A stretch of 64,000 nucleotides of DNA from assembly GCF_003003005.1 (NCBI RefSeq), contig NZ_PVTR01000012.1, forward strand, positions 1-64,000. Direction: 5' to 3'. The notes under the pieces are model-generated. The model was not told the DNA's origin. It did no database searches and saw only the letters and a list, made by a program, of their open reading frames with translations. Below, piece after piece: positions 42,488 to 50,253 of the stretch. The stretch comes from Mongoliibacter ruber (GTDB lineage Bacteria; Bacteroidota; Bacteroidia; Cytophagales; Cyclobacteriaceae). The first letter of the stretch is position 1, and each line of letters begins with the position of its first letter. Both the position numbers and the translations under genes were made by a program.

Positions 42488-45121
42488 ATGTCCTTAGCTA
42501 CAAAATACAATCCTGAAGCAGTAGAATTAAAATGGTATAAATACTGGATGGAAAACAGATTTTTTTCTTCCAAGGTAGACCCTGACAAAGAACCCTACAC
42601 CATAGTTATACCTCCTCCAAATGTCACTGGAGTATTGCACATGGGCCATATGCTCAACAATACAATTCAGGACGTCCTGATCAGAAAAGCCCGTATGGAA
42701 GGGAAAAATGCCTGCTGGGTACCAGGAACAGACCACGCTTCTATTGCTACAGAAGCTAAGGTCGTAGCTATGCTCAAAGAAAAAGGAATAGATAAGAAAT
42801 CTTTGAGTCGCGAAGAATTTTTAGAACATGCTTGGGAGTGGAAGCAAAAATATGGTGGCATCATATTGGAACAGTTGCAAAAACTCGGAGCCTCCTGCGA
42901 TTGGGACCGGACCAAGTTCACCATGGATCCAGACCTGAGCCAAGCTGTAATTTCTGTCTTTATAGACCTTTACAAAAAAGATAAAATTTACCGTGGAATA
43001 AGAATGGTCAACTGGGATCCGCAAGGCAAAACTGCTCTGTCGGACGATGAAGTGATCATGAAAGAGATTCAGTCCAAGCTGTATTATATCAAATATCAGA
43101 TAGATGGATCAAAAGATGAATACCTCACCATCGCCACCACAAGACCTGAAACAATCATGGCTGATGTGGCCATCTGCATCAATCCAAATGACCCAAGATT
43201 CACACATTTGAAGGGTAAAAAAGCCATCATACCATTGATCGGAAAATCAGTTCCAATTATTGAAGATGAATATGTGGATATGGAATTTGGCACAGGTTGC
43301 CTAAAAGTAACTCCAGCCCATGACATCAATGACTACGAACTTGGAATCAAACACAAACTTGAGGTCATCGATATCCTAAATGATGATGGCACGCTGAATG
43401 AAAAGGCCCAGATTTTAGTGGGTGAAGACAGGTTTATCGCCAGAAAAAAAATCGGCAAACTACTGGATGAAGCCGGACAACTAGAAAAAATTGAGGAATA
43501 CAAATCCAATGTCGGGCATTCAGAAAGAACAGATGCTGTAGTAGAACCGAAGCTATCACTGCAATGGTTTCTTAAAATGGAGGATATCACCAAGCCTGCC
43601 CTTTCATCGGTAATGGAAGACGTGATTCAGCTATATCCTGCCAAATTCAAGAACATGTACCGCTCATGGATGGAAAATGTACGTGATTGGTGCATTTCAA
43701 GGCAATTGTGGTGGGGACACAGGATTCCAGCCTATCATTTGCCTAACGGAGAGTTTGTAGTAGCTGCCACAGAGGCTGAAGCATTGAAAATTGCAAATGA
43801 CAAATATGGAAATCAATTTACCATTGAAGACCTCAAACAAGACGAAGACGTACTTGACACATGGTTTTCCTCATGGTTATGGCCAATTTCAGTGTTTGAT
43901 GCCAAGGTTTTCAAGGGAGACGCTCCAAATGAAGATTTGAGGTATTATTATCCTACAAATGACTTGGTCACTGCACCTGAAATCCTCTTTTTCTGGGTAG
44001 CCAGAATGATCATTGCAGGCTATGAATATATGGGCGATAAGCCTTTTAAAAATGTCTACCTCACAGGCATTGTCAGGGACAAACAGGGAAGGAAAATGTC
44101 CAAATCTCTTGGCAATTCCCCAGATCCATTAGAACTGATCAAAATATATGGTGCAGATGGTGTCCGTACAGGAATGCTATTCTCCTCTCCTGCAGGAAAT
44201 GACCTGCCTTTTGATGAAAAACTGGTGGAACAAGGTAGAAACTTTGCCAACAAAATCTGGAATGCATTTAGGTTGATCAAGGGTTGGGAAGTTAATGAAG
44301 AGGCTTCCGGAGACATCAATAAAGCTTCCATTCATTGGTTTGACAACAGGTTCCAAGAAGCATTGGAAGAAATCGAAGACCACTTCAGCAAGTTTAGAAT
44401 TTCTGATGCATTGATGAGCACTTATAAATTGGTATGGGATGATTTCTGTTCATGGTATTTGGAGATGATCAAACCTGCCTATCAACAGCCAATTGACAGG
44501 GAGACCTATGACAAAACAATAGAATTCCTTGAAGATATACTCAGAATTCTTCACCCATTTATGCCATTCCTTACTGAGGAAATCTGGCAAAGCATCAATA
44601 CACGTGGTTTGGGCAACGCCTTGATCATCGAGGAATGGCCAAAGAAAAAAGGATTTGACGTCAAACCGATTTCGGAAGCCGCTCAAGTTTTTGAGCTTGT
44701 CTCTCAGGTAAGAAACTTAAGAAGTTCTAAGGGCATTTCCCCTAAAGAAACCCTTTCCCTGACCATCAAAACCCAGCAAGAAAATCTTTACAGCAGCTTT
44801 GAATCAGTTTTGATCAAGCTGGCCAACCTTTCAGAGTTGAAATTTGGGGAGAAAGTAGAAAATGCGGTAAGTTTTGTCGTGAAGTCTGATGAGTGCTTTG
44901 TACCGCTAGAGGAACAGATTGATGTAGAACAGGAGAAAGAAAACCTCAGCAAAGAATTGGCTTATACCAAAGGCTTTCTGAATTCTGTGGTCAAAAAACT
45001 GGGCAACGAACGCTTTGTATCGGGTGCACCTGCGGCCGTAGTGGAAAACGAAAAGAAGAAGCAAGCTGATGCAGAAGCCAAAATCAAAACTTTGGAAGAG
45101 GCTTTGGCTAAGCTAGGGTAA
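42488..45121 (+). CDS. valS: Valyl-tRNA synthetase
   Basis: This 877-residue class I synthetase charges tRNA-Val. The HIGH motif is HMGH at 51-54 in [15 protein letters not shown], and the KMSKS motif is near 536-540 ([14 protein letters not shown]). Between them is the editing domain with [12 protein letters not shown] and [12 protein letters not shown]. The [10 protein letters not shown] and [10 protein letters not shown] segments favour ValS over IleS. The last 65 residues form the ValS coiled-coil arm. The length is typical. The TA-like pair downstream begins 19 nt after its stop. Confidence 0.98.
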   Translation: MSLATKYNPEAVELKWYKYWMENRFFSSKVDPDKEPYTIVIPPPNVTGVLHMGHMLNNTIQDVLIRKARMEGKNACWVPGTDHASIATEAKVVAMLKEKGIDKKSLSREEFLEHAWEWKQKYGGIILEQLQKLGASCDWDRTKFTMDPDLSQAVISVFIDLYKKDKIYRGIRMVNWDPQGKTALSDDEVIMKEIQSKLYYIKYQIDGSKDEYLTIATTRPETIMADVAICINPNDPRFTHLKGKKAIIPLIGKSVPIIEDEYVDMEFGTGCLKVTPAHDINDYELGIKHKLEVIDILNDDGTLNEKAQILVGEDRFIARKKIGKLLDEAGQLEKIEEYKSNVGHSERTDAVVEPKLSLQWFLKMEDITKPALSSVMEDVIQLYPAKFKNMYRSWMENVRDWCISRQLWWGHRIPAYHLPNGEFVVAATEAEALKIANDKYGNQFTIEDLKQDEDVLDTWFSSWLWPISVFDAKVFKGDAPNEDLRYYYPTNDLVTAPEILFFWVARMIIAGYEYMGDKPFKNVYLTGIVRDKQGRKMSKSLGNSPDPLELIKIYGADGVRTGMLFSSPAGNDLPFDEKLVEQGRNFANKIWNAFRLIKGWEVNEEASGDINKASIHWFDNRFQEALEEIEDHFSKFRISDALMSTYKLVWDDFCSWYLEMIKPAYQQPIDRETYDKTIEFLEDILRILHPFMPFLTEEIWQSINTRGLGNALIIEEWPKKKGFDVKPISEAAQVFELVSQVRNLRSSKGISPKETLSLTIKTQQENLYSSFESVLIKLANLSELKFGEKVENAVSFVVKSDECFVPLEEQIDVEQEKENLSKELAYTKGFLNSVVKKLGNERFVSGAPAAVVENEKKKQADAEAKIKTLEEALAKLG

Positions 45122-45140
45122 TAATCTAAAATTCAAATCT

Positions 45141-45602
45141 ATGGAATCGAAAGATATAAGATGGGAGCAGAGGTTTAGCAATTTCAACAAAGCATTATTC
45201 AAATTAGACGAAGCTGTCAAAAGGATAACGGAAGATTTCACTATAGATGAAGATGGAAAAATCAATGATGATGAATTCTTGGATGATATTTTTAAAGAAG
45301 GCTTAATTCAGCGTTTTGAATACACCCATAAGTTGGCTTGGAATGTCATGAAGGATTTTCTAACCCATGCCGGAAATACCAATATCTTTGGTTCTAAAGA
45401 CGCAACAAGAGAGGCTTTTGCAGCAGGTCTCATCTTAAACGGGGAAATATGGATGGATATGATCAAAAGCAGGAATAAAACATCCCATACCTATAATCAA
45501 GAAACCGCAGACAATATTTTCATGAAAGTCATGCATGACTACATCCATGAATTTCTATCATTTCAAGGTAAGATGGAAAAATTCCTAAGTGACAATCAGT
45601 AA
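45141..45602 (+). CDS. HepT-type HEPN protein (nucleotidyltransferase substrate-binding family)
   Basis: This 153-residue helical protein of the HI0074/HepT family carries R111-x4-H116-x-Y118 (RNKTSHTY), the RX4HXY motif of HepT toxins. In studied systems that motif is the RNase active site, and its tyrosine is AMP-modified by the partner MntA. The N-terminal half is a four-helix-bundle sequence (RFSNFNKALFKLDEAV). It lies immediately upstream of the nucleotidyltransferase gene, a normal toxin-antitoxin arrangement. It could also be a housekeeping HI0073/HI0074-type pair. Confidence 0.85.
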   Translation: MESKDIRWEQRFSNFNKALFKLDEAVKRITEDFTIDEDGKINDDEFLDDIFKEGLIQRFEYTHKLAWNVMKDFLTHAGNTNIFGSKDATREAFAAGLILNGEIWMDMIKSRNKTSHTYNQETADNIFMKVMHDYIHEFLSFQGKMEKFLSDNQ

Positions 45603-45613
45603 AAATCGCAATA

Positions 45614-45916
45614 ATGACCGGTCTTCAGCCTAAAACTATCGCTTCCATAAATAATGTATTCCATAAACACCCTGAGGTAGAAAAAGCTATTTTGTATGGC
45701 TCAAGGGCCAAGGGCGATTTTAGACCAGGTTCTGATATTGATCTAACCCTGAAGGGAGAAACCCTAAATCTTACTATCCTGAATAGGATTGAAAATGAAT
45801 TAGACGAATTGTTACTTCCATACAAAATAGACCTTTCCTTATATCACCACATCAAGAATCCTGAATTTTTGGAACACATTCATCGTGTTGGTAAGGTATT
45901 TTATGAAAAAAAGTAA
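45614..45916 (+). CDS. MntA-type minimal nucleotidyltransferase (antitoxin)
   Basis: This 100-residue protein of the minimal nucleotidyltransferase family has the GSX10DXD signature: G29-S30, D41, D43, and a third carboxylate, D73 in YKIDLSL. In MntA/HepT systems this enzyme attaches AMP units to the HepT tyrosine and blocks the toxin. It begins 11 nt after the HepT stop, so the two are one operon. A dispersed repeat copy starts 3 nt after its stop codon. Confidence 0.88.
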   Translation: MTGLQPKTIASINNVFHKHPEVEKAILYGSRAKGDFRPGSDIDLTLKGETLNLTILNRIENELDELLLPYKIDLSLYHHIKNPEFLEHIHRVGKVFYEKK

Positions 45917-45918
45917 TA

Positions 45919-46090
45919 TGATTATCCGCAATCATGCCACTAATCAATTAAACGAGGGTTTATTGGCAAACGGATACTAATAGATATTGGATACTTATTG
46001 ATATTGGATACTTATTGATATTGGTTCGAAATCACAGGTTAATTCAATTATTTAGATTCTACTGGTATGAAAGCGGATATACATAAAAAG
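45919..46090 (+). repeat. Dispersed intergenic repeat, copy 3
   Basis: This copy shares with copy 1 TGATTATCCG, AATTAAACGA, GGCAAACxGATAC, AATAGATA, TTGGTTCGAAATCACAGGT and AATTCAATTAT, in order. It carries an internal expansion: a 17-nt unit, ATATTGGATACTTATTG, twice in full at 45984-46017 plus a partial third unit to 46024. The sequence lies directly behind the MntA gene. Confidence 0.65.
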
Positions 46091-46142
46091 TAAATGCTAA
46101 ATTTATTTTTAGAGATTTCCTTTAAAGTTAACTTATAAGAAG

Positions 46143-46185
46143 GAGTAAACTTTTCCAAAGTTCTAAACTTTGGAAAAGTTTACTC
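46143..46185 (+). repeat. Perfect 43-nt hairpin
   Basis: Two perfectly complementary 20-bp arms (46143-46162 and 46166-46185) are separated by a 3-nt CTA loop. The stem is unusually long and exact for a terminator, and there is no U run after it. A conventional terminator follows 9 nt later. It may be a relic of a small mobile element, a protein-binding site or a processing signal. Confidence 0.7.
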
Positions 46186-46194
46186 AATAAAATC

Positions 46195-46235
46195 AACCAC
46201 CGATTCAAATTGAAATTTTGAATCGGTGGTTTTTT
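46195..46235 (+). terminator. Rho-independent terminator
   Basis: A 15-bp perfect stem (AACCACCGATTCAAA and its complement) has a 7-nt loop and is followed by a T run on the plus strand. It closes the valS/HepT/MntA direction of transcription. Confidence 0.88.
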
Positions 46236-46313
46236 AATAAAATCCCGTATAATCAAACTTCATATTTAATTATAGCGTAGACTCAATATCTTATACTATA
46301 AAACCTCTATAGC

Positions 46314-47363
46314 ATGAAACAATATTTTAAACTTTTAACAATCTTAATTCTTTCTATTTTCCTCTTTTCCTGCGAATCTTCTGATGATCCAGACCTAACC
46401 CCAGTCCAAGAGGAATTTCCTGATTTACAAATATTTGTAGATAGGTTTGTGGAAGAGGCACAATTGCGCGGATATACTTTAGATTTATCAAACGTTGACG
46501 CAGAATATACTGACGAGTTAACTCGAAATGACATCACTTTTTGCGGCATAGGATATGTCAATTTTCAACAAACTGGAAGACGGACAGTTCTAATTTCAAA
46601 AGCGGAGTATTGCGCTTGGGCTACAAAATCAGACCTAGAAAGGGAAAACCTATTTTTCCATGAGTTGGGACATGCTGTACTGAATTTACCTCATGACAAC
46701 GCACTCAAATGTGATGGAAAGCCACTTTCCATGATGACAGAACAATTCAATACTTTTGAAATCTATAAAGAAGGCGAAGAGGAATTAAGGACATATTACC
46801 TTGATGAATTGTTTGATAGGCTGGTCGCCAATGAACAGTGTATTGACTTCGGTCAGGATTTTGGACAAGATCCTGTTTTTTTCGCCAACGACATGTCTGA
46901 TCCTTCTTGGAATTTTTCAAATGACAACGGAAATTACCAAGTTTCCAGAGGTGTTCATGAAAACTCTGAAACCACCTATCTTGGAATTTCTTCCGAAGGC
47001 AATGGGCAAAATACAGGATATATATATAAACAGTTAGATGCTCCCAATATCCCCGAAGGAGCTTCAGTTACCCTAAGAACAAAAGTCAATGCTGAAAATC
47101 TTCAAGGTCCTGGAGTTGCCATAGCACTCAGGGTATACGAAAGGGAAATTGGAACAACAGGTGCCACCACCACCGAATCACATCTCTTAAGTACAGAACC
47201 TAATCCAGTGAGTGGTGATTTGAATGACTATGTCATGGAGCTCACATTACCCAATTTTACCAGGAAAACCATCTTCATGATTCCCTTTGCTGTGATGATG
47301 CCTGGAACAGAAGGTCAAGCATATTTTGATGATTTTGAGATTATCGTGGAAGATATGCCATAA
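46314..47363 (+). CDS. Lipoprotein with a HExxH zinc-peptidase-like motif
   Basis: This 349-residue product has a lipoprotein signal with a lipobox near IFLFSC. The middle carries HELGHAVLNLPH, a HExxH zinc motif with a further histidine one residue later than in metzincins, where the spacing is HExxHxxGxxH. A short SMMTEQF follows, where metzincins have a Met turn. From about residue 190 a beta-rich domain resembles carbohydrate-binding or sandwich modules and ends in AYFDDFEIIVED. It is probably an outer-surface protease. The family was not identified with certainty. Confidence 0.75.
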   Translation: MKQYFKLLTILILSIFLFSCESSDDPDLTPVQEEFPDLQIFVDRFVEEAQLRGYTLDLSNVDAEYTDELTRNDITFCGIGYVNFQQTGRRTVLISKAEYCAWATKSDLERENLFFHELGHAVLNLPHDNALKCDGKPLSMMTEQFNTFEIYKEGEEELRTYYLDELFDRLVANEQCIDFGQDFGQDPVFFANDMSDPSWNFSNDNGNYQVSRGVHENSETTYLGISSEGNGQNTGYIYKQLDAPNIPEGASVTLRTKVNAENLQGPGVAIALRVYEREIGTTGATTTESHLLSTEPNPVSGDLNDYVMELTLPNFTRKTIFMIPFAVMMPGTEGQAYFDDFEIIVEDMP

Positions 47364-47523
47364 AAATAAAAGGATCCCAAATTGAAGGATATAAAACATT
47401 TTTTTGGCCACCAAGACCCGAAGGCAATAAGAATTTTGTGAAATGGCTATTGTCAAGATTAGGGAAAATCCATTCTTATACAAGTCGAAAAAAACCTAAG
47501 CACTTTAGTGATAAAAGAACAAA

Positions 47524-47553
47524 GATGGGGCTTCAATATTTTTGATCCCCATC
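47524..47553 (-). terminator. Possible terminator of the DUF4349 gene
   Basis: A 7-bp stem, GATGGGG/CCCCATC, with a 16-nt loop lies directly beyond the stop codon on the minus strand, with a moderate T-rich stretch after it. It is weaker than the other terminators in the window. Confidence 0.5.
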
Positions 47554-48402
47554 CTAGTTTTGGACTTTATTGTTTTTCCTCCTTATCCTCACTACCAAAG
47601 CCCAGGTAAGTAGACCCAACAGAGCAAATGGCCAAAGCCGTACGAGAACCAATACAAAATAGACGAACAAATCCCAGCCCTTGGAAAAGGACTTCATTAG
47701 TTTACCACCAAAGCTATCAGAATAGACTGCAGATTGACGGAGGTCTTGGTAAATGTAAATGCTAACCGTACTGTAAGCGATATCATTGTTAAGACTTCTA
47801 AACCTAGATTCATTCACCTCAATTTCATTCCTGATATTGTTAAGGTTCCGTTCAATTTCAATCATATCTTTGATTTCTGAAGACTTCGAAAGAAGTTCTC
47901 GATAGCGTTCTTCAAGCATTTTTTTACTTTTCAAAGTTGCCTCCAAATCCCGATACCTATTGGTGACATCTTCTACATTGGAAGACTTATTGATCAAAGC
48001 AAGTCCAATTGGGGATAAGGAATCCATTAAATCTGAATAAGTATCCGAAGGAACCCTGATGTTGAGATTATATGAAACACGATCCTTATGATTATTCAGA
48101 TTTTCAGAATCTACAAAGGCTTTAAATCTGGAAACCAATTCTTTGATTGAAGCATAATCAGCCTGAATATCGCCTGAGGAAATTTCCATGTATCCCCTTC
48201 TAATCATTTTGCGTTCAGAGATGCTTTGGTTTTCCTTAAAAGTTCCGTCTTCAGGTGGTGGTGGTGGTTGCTCAGTAAGTGGAATATCTAAAAATTCCTC
48301 AAAATCAGAAGAAATATCACCATCATAGCTTCCATTACCGCAAGAAAATGCGAAAAGAAAAGCCGAAAAGAATAAGTACAATCCTGTAATTTTTTTCATC
48401 AT
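47554..48402 (-). CDS. DUF4349 lipoprotein with C-terminal membrane helix
   Basis: This 282-residue product has a lipoprotein signal (LFAFSCGNG), a polar proline-rich stretch (about 42-52) and a DUF4349 domain (IRRGYMEISSGDIQ to YSTVSIYIYQ). The domain contains a central coiled coil, ATLKSKKMLEERYRELLSKS, and a final membrane helix, FVYFVLVLVRLWPFALLGLL. DUF4349 proteins are envelope proteins of unknown role. It is transcribed away from the DUF2975 gene. Confidence 0.85.
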   Translation of the reverse strand: MMKKITGLYLFFSAFLFAFSCGNGSYDGDISSDFEEFLDIPLTEQPPPPPEDGTFKENQSISERKMIRRGYMEISSGDIQADYASIKELVSRFKAFVDSENLNNHKDRVSYNLNIRVPSDTYSDLMDSLSPIGLALINKSSNVEDVTNRYRDLEATLKSKKMLEERYRELLSKSSEIKDMIEIERNLNNIRNEIEVNESRFRSLNNDIAYSTVSIYIYQDLRQSAVYSDSFGGKLMKSFSKGWDLFVYFVLVLVRLWPFALLGLLTWALVVRIRRKNNKVQN

Positions 48403-48598
48403 AGCCGGAACAATAAGAACTAATGTACTAAAACTGAATAATTAATTTTACAAATCACTTCAAAAAATTATTTCACTTCTAAAAAGCAGGATGAAAAGAA
48501 AAACACCAAATGTAAATCAGAAATAATGAGAATATTAAGAAATAATTTTATTATTAAAAAATATATATTTATTGTTTTTCAATAAATAATTCTCGATA

Positions 48599-48619
48599 TT
48601 TGATTAAATTTAAATCAAA
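48599..48619. promoter_or_regulatory. Inverted repeat before the DUF2975/XRE pair
   Basis: TTTGATT and AATCAAA form 7-bp arms around a 7-nt AT-only centre, ending 5 nt before the ATG at 48625. It could be the operator bound by the XRE-family regulator encoded by the second gene of the pair. The AT-rich setting makes a chance match possible. Confidence 0.4.
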
Positions 48620-48624
48620 CAGTT

Positions 48625-49185
48625 ATGAACTGGAAGAAAGAATGGAAAAACAAGTGGGAGACCCAGCCGGGCTTGATGTTGATCACAGTTGTGATTTGGT
48701 CCATTTTTATTGGGCTATGTATCAAAGCCGGCGCTTTGCTTTTTACATTTACCTACAGCCTATTTAAACCCACGGTAGCCCAAGACCTTTTTGAGGGATT
48801 AAACCTATATGGATTATTAAACCAACACTTATGGAATTATGTAGGTGTGATGTCCTTTGTTTTGGCAATTATAGGTCTTAAAGCCCATATTTTTTACCTG
48901 ATGATACGCGTCTTTCTCAAGATCAATATGGTTCATCCTTTTAGTATGGAAGTGTCCAGACTAATAGCAGAAGTCAGTCATGCCACGATCAAAGTTGGGG
49001 TCACAATGATCATTGCGGCCGCTTACTTCAAATGGCTTGCAAAAAGGGGCTTTGACATTCCTGCAATGGGCGAGTTTTCTGGAGGTGCTTTAGAGTATTT
49101 ACTGATGGGAGCCATCATTTTTGCAATTGCCCAAGTCTTCAAAAGAGGAGTGGAAATCCAATCTGAAAATGAGCTAACCATCTGA
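48625..49185 (+). CDS. DUF2975 membrane protein
   Basis: This 186-residue protein has four hydrophobic segments (LMLITVVIWSIFIGLCIKAG, YVGVMSFVLAIIGLKAHIFY, VGVTMIIAAAYF, YLLMGAIIFAIAQVF), the layout of DUF2975. The last part, FAIAQVFKRGVEIQSENELT, is a clear family ending. DUF2975 proteins are commonly encoded beside a small YozG-type Cro/C1 regulator, as here. They may sense an envelope or membrane signal; this is inference. Confidence 0.85.
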   Translation: MNWKKEWKNKWETQPGLMLITVVIWSIFIGLCIKAGALLFTFTYSLFKPTVAQDLFEGLNLYGLLNQHLWNYVGVMSFVLAIIGLKAHIFYLMIRVFLKINMVHPFSMEVSRLIAEVSHATIKVGVTMIIAAAYFKWLAKRGFDIPAMGEFSGGALEYLLMGAIIFAIAQVFKRGVEIQSENELTI

Positions 49186-49188
49186 ACC

Positions 49189-49392
49189 ATGCCTATAATA
49201 GTCAACTTGGATGTTATGATGGCCAAGAGAAAAATGTCATTGAACGAGCTCTCTGAAAAAGTAGACATCACCCTTTCGAACCTCTCCATTCTAAAAACCG
49301 GAAAAGCAAAAGCCGTTCGCTTCAGTACACTTGAAGCAATCTGCAAAGCATTGGATTGCCAACCGGGGGATATTTTGGAGTTTGTAGAATGA
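49189..49392 (+). CDS. Small XRE/YozG-type regulator
   Basis: This 67-residue Cro/C1-type helix-turn-helix protein contains MSLNELSEKVDITLSNLSIL followed by CKALDCQPGDILEFVE, the usual compact YozG-like form. It starts 3 nt after the DUF2975 stop and is therefore co-transcribed with it. It probably regulates its own operon, possibly through the inverted repeat at 48599-48619. Confidence 0.92.
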   Translation: MPIIVNLDVMMAKRKMSLNELSEKVDITLSNLSILKTGKAKAVRFSTLEAICKALDCQPGDILEFVE

Positions 49393-49396
49393 AATT

Positions 49397-49615
49397 TTAG
49401 TTTTCATTGAGTGAATCTTTACCTGCACTGCTTTCTGTTTTTCCTTCCAAAACCTCTTTAAGTTCCTTGATTCCGGCACAGGTAATTTCCATTATCTGTT
49501 CTTCTGAGTCCTTTTTAAATTCATTTTCTTTGATCTTCACAAAAGAAAAATTTTGGATAATATCTTTGAAGAACTTGAGCTTTTTATCCTCTATTTCTAA
49601 AATCAGTTATGTCAT
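49397..49615 (-). pseudogene. Antitoxin-like small gene with a stop at codon 3
   Basis: On the minus strand an ATG at 49615 is followed by ACA and then TAA (49607-49609). After that the frame stays open for 69 codons, reading LILEIEDKKLKFFKDIIQNF and continuing through a basic, helical stretch to SLNEN and TAA at 49397-49399. Small Bacteroidota antitoxin-type proteins often begin M-T-x-L-I-L-E-I-E. The early stop therefore looks like a mutation of a short gene rather than chance. A start at CTG or ATT after the stop is possible. The gene converges with the XRE gene. Confidence 0.45.
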
Positions 49616-49694
49616 GATCTTCGTTTTTTCTTAAAAATAAGAGGTTTTCGCCTATTATTCAGTAAATTAAGTATCCTAATCAATACCGATAAAT

Positions 49695-50228
49695 ATGGAT
49701 ACTGTCAGCAAACTTGGAAGCATTTCACAGATCAAAACCACTGTACTGATCTTAATCACCGCTGTTATTTTTCCATTTGTCATACATCTGATTCCACCGC
49801 ATAATGGATTTTCCATCGGGGCCTATATCCTCCCTATGTTTTACATTCCATTTATCGCTCTTTTTTGGTACGGTTGGAAGATAGCATTGCCTGTAGCCAT
49901 TCTGGCTCCAATTATTAATTTCCTGATATCTGGCAATCCACAATGGGGGTTTTTAACGATTCTGACTCTTGAATTGATATTGTTCACAGGAATAGCCTTC
50001 CTACTGCTCCGACGTGAAACGTTCAAATGGATAGCCGCACCCTTTGGATATATAGGTGCCAAGGTCATTTCCTGTCTCCTACTTTTTGTCATCCCAATCA
50101 TGCCCGCTGCTCCAATGGAGTTTTTTCTGGGATCACTCTCCCGTGCATTACCAGGATTGGGGATTTTATTGTTGCTGAATTTTCTGCTTTTAAAATATAG
50201 CAATCCAACTTGGAAGACCTCAAAGTAA
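49695..50228 (+). CDS. Membrane protein resembling ECF transporter substrate-binding (S) components
   Basis: This 177-residue protein has about five hydrophobic helices (FVIHLIPPHNGFSIGAYILP, FIALFWYGWKIALPVAILAP, LILFTGIAFLLLRR, VISCLLLFVIPIMPAAPMEF, LLLLNFLLLKY). The size and helix pattern resemble S components of energy-coupling-factor vitamin or metal transporters. No EcfA or EcfT gene is adjacent, so the assignment is weak. It is followed 25 nt later by the fused phosphoribosyltransferase/oxidoreductase gene. Confidence 0.5.
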   Translation: MDTVSKLGSISQIKTTVLILITAVIFPFVIHLIPPHNGFSIGAYILPMFYIPFIALFWYGWKIALPVAILAPIINFLISGNPQWGFLTILTLELILFTGIAFLLLRRETFKWIAAPFGYIGAKVISCLLLFVIPIMPAAPMEFFLGSLSRALPGLGILLLLNFLLLKYSNPTWKTSK

Positions 50229-50253
50229 TCCCTCTTAATCTACCTTTTCAATC

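Larger units (their letters stand above)
45917..46313. other. Intergenic region with a repeat, a perfect hairpin and a terminator
   Basis: The 397-nt gap contains dispersed repeat copy 3 (45919-46090), a 43-nt perfect hairpin (46143-46185) and a rho-independent terminator (46195-46235), in that order. The rest is AT-rich upstream DNA of the next lipoprotein gene. No coding frame was supported. Confidence 0.6.

Noticed and set aside
47385-47430. CACCAAGACCCGAAGGC-type sequence after the HExxH lipoprotein.
   Set aside because: Similar phrases recur between genes in many bacterial genomes; only one copy is in the window and no function can be argued.
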